Shown here: piece after piece, positions 1 through 8,900 of the stretch
Position numbering within the stretch: the first letter of the stretch is position 1
How the letters are laid out: every line of letters begins with the position of its first letter
Origin: Schizochytrium sp. CCTCC M209059
Lineage: Eukaryota; Sar; Bigyra; Thraustochytrida; Thraustochytriidae
Assembly (NCBI GenBank): GCA_000818945.1
Contig: KN805412.1
Span: 122,197-186,196 of the forward strand
Direction of reading: 5' to 3'
DNA length: 64,000 bases
The notes under the pieces: generated by a model
What the model saw: only the letters and a program-made list of their open reading frames with translations
Told to the model about the DNA's origin: nothing
Databases searched by the model: none
Translations under genes and position numbers: made by a program

Positions 1-1170
1 GGCAAACTCGGCGTGGTGGCCCACAGACATGAACTCCTTTGTTGCCACCTGCTTGCGCGCCAAAATCTCAAAGCCGTACTTACGAAGCGCGTGTTCGGTG
101 GCATTGCTCTGCGAGGGATCCAGCGCAACGACCATGAGGCGCTCGAGAGGGACACCCGTGGACCCAAATGCCAGGTTGATGTCCGAAGCGACGGTTTCGC
201 TGGAAGGGGAGGCGTACTTGAGGCCAGCAACGCCCGGCGCGTAATAGAGCGCAACCTTTTGCACTGCCCCGAAGCCTTCGATCACGCGAACGATCATATC
301 CTCGCCTGCCAGACTTTCGAGGCCGAGGCGGGCAACTTCTTGTTGTTGCTCCAGGTTTTCTTCGCCGTCTTCTGCAGTTGGCAGCGTCCAGGGCTGCTCC
401 GCTGATACCACGAGATCTTGAGGCAGGCGCGGAGCACTTGTTGCGGCCTGCGCAGTAAAGATGGCAACCGTGCGTTCCCAGACGCGCTTGCCAGCGCCAG
501 GAAAAAAGAATGCGAGTTCTCGCTTGGCTGCTGTCGCATTCGTCGAGCAAAGGATGCCACGACGGGTCCGATCAACGGTACCAAGCGCAGCGCGCAAGGT
601 CCATTTGTTAACATTCGCTCCGTGCGATGCCAGGTCTTCCTCACGTGCACGCGCGGGGTTCTCGGGACCCGCGCACGCGAGCAGGCGCTTAATGGCGTCA
701 GGTCCAGCAACGCGAAGAATGATAATGGGACCACTGATGAGGTGCTTTGCAAGAGCCTCGCTCGTCTCGGTCTCGCCGTCGGCATCTTCGTGAAGTGCTG
801 CAAACGCGCGAGCAAGCTCGGCGTTGAGAAGAGCGCGTTCTTGCTTGACAATCTCAAGGCCTGCATCTTTGATGCGAGCAATGGCAACCTCGGCCTTGTC
901 GGCGGCGAGAACCTTTCGAACCGGCGCAGCGCCATGCTTGGGTGCGTTTGCTTCGTCGCCCTCTTCTTCATCATTATTGCCCTTTTCCTCGGCCTCGCCG
1001 TCTGCCTCGGCGGCCTGATCGGCGTCCATCTCAACGATCCATTGTCGCCCGGTTACGCATGGCGTCAGCACGCAGAGCGTCTCCTCGATATCGCCTTCGA
1101 AAACCTGCGCGGGCGCCTCTTGCGTTTCCTCTTCATTCGAGAGCTCTACGTCGTCCATTGTGTCCGCCAT
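1..1170 (-). CDS. Tandem NDPK-like domain protein, partial (runs off the left edge)
   Basis: The open frame begins at ATG 1168-1170 (MADTMDDVEL) and stays open to base 1, so the C-terminus lies outside the window; 390 residues are visible. Two nucleoside-diphosphate-kinase folds can be followed. The first starts at EETLCVLTP, is split by an acidic/Ala-rich insert, and resumes with IARIKDAGLEIVKQER, then AFAALHE, HLISGPIIIL, GPDAIKRLL and REDLASHGANV-like helices. A second begins at RLMVVALDP with YGFEILARK and is cut by the edge. In active NDPKs a phosphorylated His follows RN; here the matching stretch reads RRGILCSTNA, so that His appears to be replaced and the first domain is probably catalytically dead. 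Multi-NDPK proteins of this kind (NME7, NME8 families) are often axonemal, but no thioredoxin or DM10 domain is visible, so I assign no specific family. Confidence 0.6.
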   Translation of the reverse strand, partial: MADTMDDVELSNEEETQEAPAQVFEGDIEETLCVLTPCVTGRQWIVEMDADQAAEADGEAEEKGNNDEEEGDEANAPKHGAAPVRKVLAADKAEVAIARIKDAGLEIVKQERALLNAELARAFAALHEDADGETETSEALAKHLISGPIIILRVAGPDAIKRLLACAGPENPARAREEDLASHGANVNKWTLRAALGTVDRTRRGILCSTNATAAKRELAFFFPGAGKRVWERTVAIFTAQAATSAPRLPQDLVVSAEQPWTLPTAEDGEENLEQQQEVARLGLESLAGEDMIVRVIEGFGAVQKVALYYAPGVAGLKYASPSSETVASDINLAFGSTGVPLERLMVVALDPSQSNATEHALRKYGFEILARKQVATKEFMSVGHHAEFA

Positions 1171-1539
1171 CGCCCCAACGCGTCGCCGTGGTCGCGGTCG
1201 TGGTCGTGGTCGTTGTCGTCTCGTTCGTTCGTCCGTCCGTCGTCCTCGGCGGCCGAGGGCACTCGACTTTGCTTGGCTTTGCTTTGCGACTACCGGCTTT
1301 TCTTCCCTTGCTCTTGACGACCGCGATCGCTCAATTAATCAATTAATCAATCAATTAATCACTTCATCAGTCAACCAATCAGTCTGAGCAAGAAGAAAAA
1401 CGCGAGCTTTCGTTCTCCGTTCCCTTCTCCCCTTTCCATCTTCCTCACCAAATTTTCTTGTTTGAGATCAGGAGTCCATCCGGACCAACGGATAAAAAAT
1501 TATTGATTGAGCCCTTTTTTTTACTGAAAAAAAATAAGT
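1171..1539. other. Intergenic: promoter of the NDPK-like gene, then AT-rich spacer
   Basis: Just upstream of the NDPK-like start (to the right) lies a TGGTCG-type pyrimidine/purine-skewed repeat (about 1190-1230), then a run of AATTAATCA-like units (about 1332-1370). No convincing gene is seen. The T-rich stretch on the minus strand near 1515-1535 is the Pol III terminator of the tRNA gene. Confidence 0.5.
1511..1538 (-). terminator. Pol III terminator of tRNA-Leu
   Basis: Immediately 3' of the tRNA the minus strand reads CTTATTTTTTTT, followed by another T-poor gap and an A-rich block. A run of at least four T is the standard RNA polymerase III stop. Confidence 0.75.
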
Positions 1540-1617
1540 GCAGCAGACGCGATTTGAACGCGCGAGCTTTCGCATTAGGGCCTAAACCTAACCCCTTAAC
1601 CACTCGGGCACTGCTGC
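1540..1617 (-). tRNA. tRNA-Leu (anticodon UAG)
   Basis: Read on the minus strand, a perfect 7-bp acceptor stem (GCAGCAG with CTGCTGC) encloses a D arm (CCC...GGG with GAGTGGTTAA), an anticodon arm TTAGG-TTTAGGC-CCTAA with anticodon TAG, a long variable arm, and a T arm GCGCG-TTCAAAT-CGCGT. The extended variable region makes it class II, which fits leucine (CUA codon). Internal A box (TGCCCGAGTGG) and B box (CGTTCAAATCG) are present. A run of T on the minus strand begins just past the 3' end. No intron and no encoded CCA; the discriminator base is A (complement of 1539). Confidence 0.93.
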
Positions 1618-1860
1618 TGGGCATAGCCTAACCCACAGAGGTTGAGCCACTTTACACTTATGACTACACCTGTTTATAAACGAATCTGTTGCACGTCTTT
1701 GAGAAATAGTTCCACGGCCTTGCCGCGGTCCAACGAGATTGTGGTCTTGAATGCTTTCGTCTCCATTCTTATTGCTTTGCGAAGCTTTTTTAGATAACTG
1801 TATGATTGAACATCGGAATTATTTATTTGTTGTTGTTGTTGTTGTTACACCTACAATCAT
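1618..1860. other. Spacer between tRNA-Leu and dCTP deaminase 3' end
   Basis: AT-rich sequence holding the 3' end of the deaminase transcript, including a (TTG)n run near 1827-1846. No gene is seen. Confidence 0.5.
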
Positions 1861-3135
1861 TCACTTGAAATATTTGGCAAGTTTGGGACCTTGCTGCGAC
1901 TGATAATTGTTGGCCTTCTCCGGATGCCCATACGGCCTCGACGGCAAGGAAGAATTGTTGAAGAACTCCATGAGACAAATAGGCTGCCCGTCATAGACCG
2001 TCACGGTTTCGTGCGGACGCACCTCCAAAACGCCAACGGTGCCTTTGATGGAACCATCTTGCCCATATCCAAATCCTGGATCGAAAAAGCCGGCATAGTG
2101 CGCGCGCAGCTCGCCAACGCGCGACGAGAACGGCACCATCTCGGCTGACAAATGATTGGGGATGCTGACTCGTTCCTTTGTGGCGAGAATGTAAAATTTG
2201 TCCTTTTCCAAAGTAACGGCCTCGTTTGCGGGAATCGGACGAAAAAATCGCTCGGCTTCGTGGGTCCCGAGGCTCCCAAGATCAATCACTGCACTGGTTG
2301 GGACAGCTTCAAAGCCAAGCACACCGTCAGGACGCTCCGCCTTGAGATTGAGACTCAGGACCAAGGCGCCACGATGCACTTGAGGAAACAAGATTGGGGA
2401 GCCATTCTCATCGTAGCAAAGCACATGGTGTCGTAATCCTGAGGGCGAGAGTGGCGCGTCATCCACGGGCGATTGCTTGCGGAAAATCATGAGCTGCGAA
2501 AGCGGCTGATGCTCGTGAACGCGCACATTGAAGCTTCGCGGGGACACCTCCATCCAAAGCTCGCCGGAACCTTCGACGGTGTCGTAAAGTCCACAGCCGT
2601 CAAAGATGCCACGCACCATGAGGTCGACGCGACCGATGCTCGACTTGGGCGAGAGCGACCCGCTCAGGTCTTGCTCGAGTGAGATGCGCGCGCATGGGAA
2701 CAGATAGGTCTGACCCTTGAGCAGCAGGACGCCCTCGACCGGATCTACCTTTTTGCGTTCGAGCACGAGGTCGCTGTTGCGCGCGTACACCAGGTCGCGG
2801 ATGCTCTGTTTATGCGGGAGCACCTTATCCCTCACGAGGAAGCACTCCCTCCCTACGGGAAGATCCACGCTCGCGGGCTCGATGTGCTGCAGGAGCAGCT
2901 CCCTGGCCGCCTCCGCCTCTGCCTCTGTCTCCGGGGTCTCGGACCTAACGGCGAGCTCGGTCGCCGTCGCCGCCGCCGCCGCCTCCGCCTCCGCCTCCGC
3001 CTCCTCCGCCGCCGCCGCGAGCGGGTCGCGTGCGCGGGGCCCTGCGGTGCCGCCTGCGCCGATGAGCCGCACGGCGCCTGCGCGCACGAGGTGCTCGAGC
3101 TCGTGGTCCACGAGCGCCACCACGGCGGCCTCCAT
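1861..3135 (-). CDS. dcd: dCTP deaminase, two-domain bacterial type
   Basis: Predicted 424-residue enzyme of the dUTPase/dCTP-deaminase superfamily, converting dCTP to dUTP and ammonia in pyrimidine dNTP supply. Two dUTPase-like barrels are visible. The N-terminal one has ASVDLPVG and SPKSSIGRVDLMVR; the C-terminal one has FSSRVGELRAHYAGF, FFDPGFGYG and GVLEVRPHE. This double-domain layout is that of the bacterial (alphaproteobacterial) 2'-deoxycytidine-5'-triphosphate deaminase family of about 360 residues; the extra 60-odd N-terminal residues are Ala/Glu-rich. I chose ATG at 3133-3135 because its context is GACCATGG; an upstream in-frame extension is arginine-rich and crosses an assembly gap, so it is probably leader. 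It ends TGA at 1861 and is single-exon. Eukaryotes usually make dUMP through dCMP deaminase, so bacterial origin by transfer is an inference worth testing. It shares a bidirectional promoter with the RING-J gene. Confidence 0.85.
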   Translation of the reverse strand: MEAAVVALVDHELEHLVRAGAVRLIGAGGTAGPRARDPLAAAAEEAEAEAEAAAAATATELAVRSETPETEAEAEAARELLLQHIEPASVDLPVGRECFLVRDKVLPHKQSIRDLVYARNSDLVLERKKVDPVEGVLLLKGQTYLFPCARISLEQDLSGSLSPKSSIGRVDLMVRGIFDGCGLYDTVEGSGELWMEVSPRSFNVRVHEHQPLSQLMIFRKQSPVDDAPLSPSGLRHHVLCYDENGSPILFPQVHRGALVLSLNLKAERPDGVLGFEAVPTSAVIDLGSLGTHEAERFFRPIPANEAVTLEKDKFYILATKERVSIPNHLSAEMVPFSSRVGELRAHYAGFFDPGFGYGQDGSIKGTVGVLEVRPHETVTVYDGQPICLMEFFNNSSLPSRPYGHPEKANNYQSQQGPKLAKYFK

Positions 3136-3662
3136 GGTCACGGCCGCGGTCGTTAGGCGTCTGCCGCCCGCCGCCGCCCGNNNNNNNNNNNNNNNNNNNN
3201 NNNNNNNNNNNNNNNNNNNCGGCCGCGCGCCCCGGTCTGCGGCGGCCCGGCCGAGGCCGCGGCGGCGAGGGGCGCGCGGCAGGCGCGGCGTGCATGGCGG
3301 CGGGGCATCAGGATGGGCGCAGATCACTTAGCCCTGCTTGGCCTCGATGTAGAAGGGAGAGCGACGAGGAGGAGGAGGACGAAGAGGACGGGGAGGAGGA
3401 CGAGGAGGAGGAGGACGAGAGCAACAGCGGCCGGCAGAACCGAGTCGCGGCGCAGCAGGCGCGTCCGGCGGAGGCGCGCAGGTCGAGGAGAGCGTCGTGC
3501 GTCGTGACAAGGGCCGGCTCGGGTCGGCTCGGGTCGGCTCGGCATAACTCGAAGTCGCGTCCGCGGAGGCGGAGGCGACGCGGCAGCCGCGGCACGCGAG
3601 GGGAGGAGGACAGGGACAAGGACAAGGACAGGGACAAGGACAAGGACAAGGACAAGGAGGAG
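3136..3662. promoter_or_regulatory. Divergent promoter region with repeats and an assembly gap
   Basis: Lies between the divergent deaminase and RING-J starts. It is extremely GC-rich and holds GCC/GAG trinucleotide runs, a GGCTCGGGTC tandem (about 3519-3540) and AAGGACA-type hexamer repeats (about 3609-3659). An in-frame extension of the RING-J protein through this stretch would encode only acidic and Lys-Asp repeats, so I treat it as leader, with uncertainty. Confidence 0.45.
3181..3219. other. Assembly gap (39 N)
   Basis: Thirty-nine ambiguous bases inside a CCGCCGCC-rich stretch upstream of the dCTP deaminase. The true length is unknown. Confidence 0.99.
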
Positions 3663-5423
3663 ATGGGCTTCTCTGGCGAGCTGAAGAGCGCTTCGGGCCA
3701 CTACGAGGAATTCATCTGCGCCATTTGCGTCCAGCTCGTGGACCTGGAGGAGAGTGTGCTCACAAGCTGCTCGCACGTGTACTGTAGGTCGTGCATGGAG
3801 GAGTGGCTGCGGCGCAAAAGGTCCTGTCCCACGTGTAACAAGGACTTGTCGCTGCAATCGACCAGCCAGCTGCCCCTCTTACGCTACGGAAGTCCTCTCG
3901 CGTGGCGCGTTCTATCTCGCATCCGCATCAGTTGCCCCCTCAACGCGTGCTCGTGGGAAGGCGATTACTCGGAGCTCCAGGCCCACTTGCAATCGTCCTC
4001 TGAGCATGTCCAGGACGCGGAGCAGAGCAAGCGCGAGACCGCGTTAGCGCTCAAGGAGCAGGCCAACGCCAAGTACTCTGCACGTGCCTTTCGCGATGCC
4101 TTGCAACTCTACACAAAGGCCATCAGCTTTTGCGATGACATTCCCGCGCTATTCTCCAACAGAGCGGCCGTGTATTTAGCTCTAGGTCAATACGCGGCCG
4201 CGCGCGACGACGCGCAGCGTGCTGTAGCCCTTGATGCGGGTTTCGCCAAGGCCTGGGTGCGCTGCGCAAAGGCGCTTGTTGGCCTGGGAGATCTCGATGA
4301 GGCCGCGGCGACATTGCGTACGGCCCCTGCACAAGTTGCCGCCGAACCGGGTGTGCGCCACGCCCAACGCGAGATGGATCGTCTGCGGGATCTCTATCGA
4401 ACGGCCAAGGCCGCACTTGCGGCTGGCGACTTCAACAAGGCGCGTGGCGCTGCCTCGCCTTTGCTGAGTGAGTCTAGTGCTCCAAACGTCTTGCTGCTCG
4501 CTGCGCGATCAGAGTGTGAGGCTGGAAGCTGCCAGCGAGCTCTGAAGCTAGCGCTTCAGGTATTGCGTGCTGATTCATCCGAGCCAGCAGCTTATGTCGT
4601 GCGTTCCCTCGCCATGTTGTACAATGGTGAGGTCGACGAGTCCATCAAGTACGTGCGCGAGGCGCTACGTTTGAGTCCGGATGACAAGGAGGCACTACAG
4701 CTGTTTCGAAAAATCAAGTCAGTTCGAGGTTATTTTGCCGACGCCAAAGCCGCTCTCGACGCAAAGCAGCACGACGCTGCGGTCGCCTCACTCAATCATA
4801 TTGTAGAATCAGAGATGGTACCGCGGCGGTCCACGCTTTATGTGCAGGCGCTCGCAGAGCGTGCAAACGCGCTCTTTCGTGCCGGCCGTCTGGACGACGC
4901 CCTCAAGGACTGCGCTTCGGCCATTTACCTTCAAGAGGACAACAAGCGCGCTTGGCTCACCAAGGTCTACGCATTGCACGCGCTTGGCCGACATGAAACG
5001 GCTTTGCGTGAATTGGGACCTGTCATGCAAGGCTGGGGCCAGCAAGATGCAGTTATTCGTGGGGCATATGAAAAGGCTCAGTTCGAGGTGCGCAAGGCAA
5101 AGCGCCCCAATTATTATGAGGCACTGTCCCCGAAGGAGGGAGCGCGCCCTCTTTCAACAGTGTCTTCGGAGCCCGAGATCAAGGCTGCTTACAAGCTTCG
5201 TGCGCTGGAGTGTCATCCTGATCGTCTGGGTCCGGACGCTTCGGCGGAAGAACGCAAACGTTGCGAGGAAGAGTTCAAACTTGCCGGCGAGGCGCTTGAG
5301 ATCCTTACAGACTCCTTTAAACGCAAGTTGTATGATGAGGGATTTGACAAGGCGGCGATCGAGGAGCGTGTTCAGCGTGCCTCCGAGCAGCACCACGGCC
5401 GCTCTCACCATCATCATCGGTAG
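3663..5423 (+). CDS. RING finger / TRAF-like zinc / TPR / J-domain protein
   Basis: Predicted 586-residue protein joining a ubiquitin-ligase head to a DNAJC7-type co-chaperone. A C3HC4 RING occupies residues 19-58 (CAIC, then CSHVYC, RSC, CPTC). A TRAF-type zinc segment follows (CPLNACSWEGDYSELQAHL) near 90-125. TPR helices fill about 130-450 (ALKEQANAKYSARAFRDA; YLALGQYAAARDDAQRAV; ALFRAGRLDDALKDCASA). A C-terminal J domain starts at YYEALS and has HPD at 518-520. The RING would recruit an E2, the TPRs could bind Hsp70/Hsp90 tails, and the HPD loop stimulates Hsp70 ATPase, so a triage E3 that ubiquitinates chaperone clients (compare CHIP, which is TPR+U-box) is a reasonable inference. The start MGFSGEL is chosen because upstream codons are only charged repeats. 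The C-terminus is His-rich. Single exon, TAG stop. Confidence 0.85.
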   Translation: MGFSGELKSASGHYEEFICAICVQLVDLEESVLTSCSHVYCRSCMEEWLRRKRSCPTCNKDLSLQSTSQLPLLRYGSPLAWRVLSRIRISCPLNACSWEGDYSELQAHLQSSSEHVQDAEQSKRETALALKEQANAKYSARAFRDALQLYTKAISFCDDIPALFSNRAAVYLALGQYAAARDDAQRAVALDAGFAKAWVRCAKALVGLGDLDEAAATLRTAPAQVAAEPGVRHAQREMDRLRDLYRTAKAALAAGDFNKARGAASPLLSESSAPNVLLLAARSECEAGSCQRALKLALQVLRADSSEPAAYVVRSLAMLYNGEVDESIKYVREALRLSPDDKEALQLFRKIKSVRGYFADAKAALDAKQHDAAVASLNHIVESEMVPRRSTLYVQALAERANALFRAGRLDDALKDCASAIYLQEDNKRAWLTKVYALHALGRHETALRELGPVMQGWGQQDAVIRGAYEKAQFEVRKAKRPNYYEALSPKEGARPLSTVSSEPEIKAAYKLRALECHPDRLGPDASAEERKRCEEEFKLAGEALEILTDSFKRKLYDEGFDKAAIEERVQRASEQHHGRSHHHHR

Positions 5424-5911
5424 GAAAAAGAATTATGACAAATGTAAAAAGGTTAGGTCAGAGAAGACGTTAAGGAAAGGACTCTCCGTCGTACAATCAA
5501 TCAAACAAAGAAAGAAACAAACAATGACAAAGACAGACCACTATGTTTAGGATGTCTCCTCCAGCGACACACATTTACAACCCACGTTTATACACACCTT
5601 CTTTGCTTGATTCTTTGCTTGCTTATCCTCCTCACTCACTGTCAACCCCCAGCCAGGCCCACTCAAACCAAAAGTGGATACGATAATCAATTTAGTGCAC
5701 ACCGGGTCCCCGTGCGCACCCCAAGCAAATGGCTGGCGACAGGCCCTGGGCCCCAGAACCGGCAAGCAAAGCAGCATTGCGAGACAGGCGAGTCCTGCGC
5801 GCTCACGCGAGCCTGCGCCCACGCAGGCAACGAAGCGAGTGCGCGTTGAAAGCGGACAAGGCTACGGTCGTTTAGATCACGTATCTCGCCAAAGCAAAAA
5901 TCTCACGCACG
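5424..5911. other. Intergenic: 3' end of RING-J gene and RRP12 promoter
   Basis: An A-rich stretch (about 5430-5530) follows the RING-J stop; a mixed-composition region leads into RRP12. Short open frames here resemble nothing I recognise. Confidence 0.45.
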
Positions 5912-8900
5912 ATGTCTTCCTCGGGCGAAGAAGACGTGCTGGCACGCTTCCGGGGTGCCAAGCGCGGGACTGCGGACGACTTTGCGCGCTCGGCCGCAAT
6001 CGAAGCGCTCACGGAAGTCATCATGGAGCAGCGAACTGCACACAAGACGTCGAAAAGACCGTCGAGATCTCCGCCCACGGCCACAGAGTACTTTGCAAGC
6101 ATCATGATGGCCCTCGAGGGCTCCGCGGGTGGCCAGCTGGCGCCACTCATGTTTCTCCTGTCCGTGTCGCTTCCCGCGGTTCCTCGCCCCGTCCTCCGTC
6201 TCAAGGGCGAAGCCTGTGTCGAGTGTGTCCAGCGCGTCCTTCGTCTTGATGATGAAGCCGAGAGCGACGATTCTCGCCTCGCGCGGTACTGCCTAACTGT
6301 GCTCGGGTCCGTACTTAGCGTCCAGGAGCCCGGGCGTGTGACATGGGATAAGCCCATCTTCTTTCGTGCGCTCACGCTCCTTGTGCACTCCACTGCGGAT
6401 GAGCGGCCCAAACTTCGCAAGGTGGCTCAGCAGGCGTGTGAGAACGTCCTCAAGGGCCACGACGGTGGTCCCGGAACGCCCCACAAGGTCGTCTGCCAGC
6501 TCACTTCGAGTGCCATGAAGAAAACCGCCCTCAACGAATGCGCCTCCATTATGCGTCTCCTCTCCTTTGTGACGCGTGTAGCGCCCCTTTTGGTCCACAA
6601 TGCGCAGCAACGCTCCGTTTTTGAAGTGACCAAACAGCTGACGCGGGTTCTCAGCCTGGGCCACATAACGCTCTCCACCACGGCCCTGCACACCCTGCAG
6701 CGCTTCATTGAGCTTCTCCCCGAGGGCAAGATGCGCCAGGGCGATACCGACGAAAAGCAGCTTCTCGCTGCCGCGCAAAAGGAAACTGAGCGTATTTGCC
6801 AGGCCCTTGCACATTGCATGGTCGACACGAAACAGCTGCGCCACATTACAAACGATGCAAAGCTCTGCGGCACATGGGTCGCCACCGTGCAACGTGCCGA
6901 GTCCCTGCGCTTCCAGATCGCACCCGATGGTACCAAGCTGGACGGCCTCTCGGCTGTCGCTGACGCCTACGTTAACTGCATCAGCGCCGGCATGCGACTT
7001 GCCGCCGACAATAAGCTCCCTCCTCTCGGCCAGCCTCAGGTTGCCCTTTCTGTGGGAGCCCTGACTGCGCTCATCAAAACGGAGGCAGCTCAAAGCACCA
7101 ACACGCTTCCCCTTCTCGAGGCCGTGGAGCCTTTGCTTGGACCGCAATTCGAGGAGTCGTGGCCGCTCACGCTCGAGGTCCTGCGCGCTTACTTTACTGC
7201 GCGCAATGAAGCCGGCTTGGCTGGCGCCAACGCACAGACCATCCCGCAGACTGTTTTGGACAAGGAAAAGTCCTGGCTTCGCAAACTTGCCAATGTCCGC
7301 GAGGCTGCAATCAACCCTGTGACGGGTGCCGACAAGCCTCGCATGCTGTTGCGCTGGCGCGGGGCGATGGAGCGTCTCTTTGCGACCGCCATTGCCGCGC
7401 TCGGCCCGGAAATCATCCTCGACGCTCTACCTTTGGAAACGGGTGGTTCGCAAGGCGTCGCAGCGATTCGTCTCTGGCTAGTGCCCCTTCTTCGCGAGAA
7501 CATCGGAACGGGCTCCGCGTCGACGCGCCTCGCGTACTTTCGCTCGAACATTCTCTCCACTGCGGAAAAATGCGAGCGGGCCAGTCAGGACGCCTCGCTG
7601 GGACCGAATTCGGCCAAGGCGCAGCAGACTCGCTTCATGCAGCTCTGGTCTCTTCTCCCGGGATTTTGCCTGCGCGCGGAGGACATTGACCGACCCGAGG
7701 GTCTTCGTGCTCTTGCCCCTGTCCTCGGCAAGGCAATGACGGATGATCGCTATCCTGAACTTGTCGAGATTGTTTGCCAGGCTTTGCAGAACATTCTTGC
7801 CAAGGTCGACCCTGCTGAGGGACCCGACGAGGAGAAGAAGGAGCACAAGGAGGAGCTGGAAGTTGTTCGTGACCTTGGACGCAACTTTCTTCCTCTGCTG
7901 TTCAACCAGTTTGATCAGCTCATGGAGGCTGGCGCCTCGCGCAAGCGTGCGGATCACGTTCTTCGTCTCGTCAGCGTTTACGCCTTGGCTGCGCCAAGCG
8001 AGCTGGTGAACAAGCTCTTCCGGCAGCTCGTGCAACAGCTGCTGGAAGCTACGCAAGCCCTCGAGTCGACGCGGGGTGCGGCAAAGACTTCGTCAAAGAA
8101 GAGCAGCAAATCCAAAAACCAGCATAAGGAGGAGGAGGATGGCGATGATGATGATGACGACGACGACGATGAGGATCTGGAGGAAGACGAGGAAGACGCT
8201 GACGACGACGAGGAGGAGGAGGACGATGAGGAAGAGCTGGACGAAGAGCGGCGCAAGACGCACTCTCTTACTTCGCTCGCGCTTGCGCTCGTTCCGGCTC
8301 TCGACGACAAATCTATTACGCTCTTGTACCGTGTCGTGCAACCGTACTTGCAAGACGAGGATGAGCCCGTTCTGCAGAAGCGCGCTTATCGGGTTTTGGA
8401 GGCTATTTGCCAGCACCAGGTCACCTGGACAATTGCGCGGTATGAGGAACTCATTCAGATTCTGCAGTCTTCCTTCCATGCCTCGTCGGCCGGTTCTCGT
8501 ACGACGCGTTTGAAGACGATGCGCCATGTCACCTCGGCTTTGGCGTCTGATAAGTGTGATCTCTCTGCCACCCAGGTGCGCAGTGTTTTTGGAGATATGC
8601 TCGGCGAAGTTGTTCTTTGCACCAAGGAAACGAATACCAAGGCGCGTTCTGCTGGATACAAGTTAATTGTGGAAATGGCGCAAGCTTTGGAGTCTGCCTA
8701 CCTCAGCGAAGAAGGGAACGAAACGGGTACGGGGCTGCGTCAATTTTTGCACATGTCTGTGGGCGGTCTTGCCGCGCAAACGCCGCACATGCGAAGCGCG
8801 GCCATCAATGTGTGCAGTCGTTTGATTGGCGAGTTCCACAAGATCGAGACGCTTCAAAAGGACTTTGTCGAGGTTGCGCAGACGGCTCTGATGCTGCTCA

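Noticed and set aside
1540..1617. Telomere-like CCTAAACCTAACCCC string
   Set aside because: It is only one partial unit and is explained fully by the anticodon and D arms of tRNA-Leu.
3294..3662. 123-residue N-terminal extension of the RING-J protein
   Set aside because: It consists of Glu/Asp and Lys-Asp repeats from simple DNA; the RING begins just after the ATG at 3663. An actual upstream start cannot be fully excluded.
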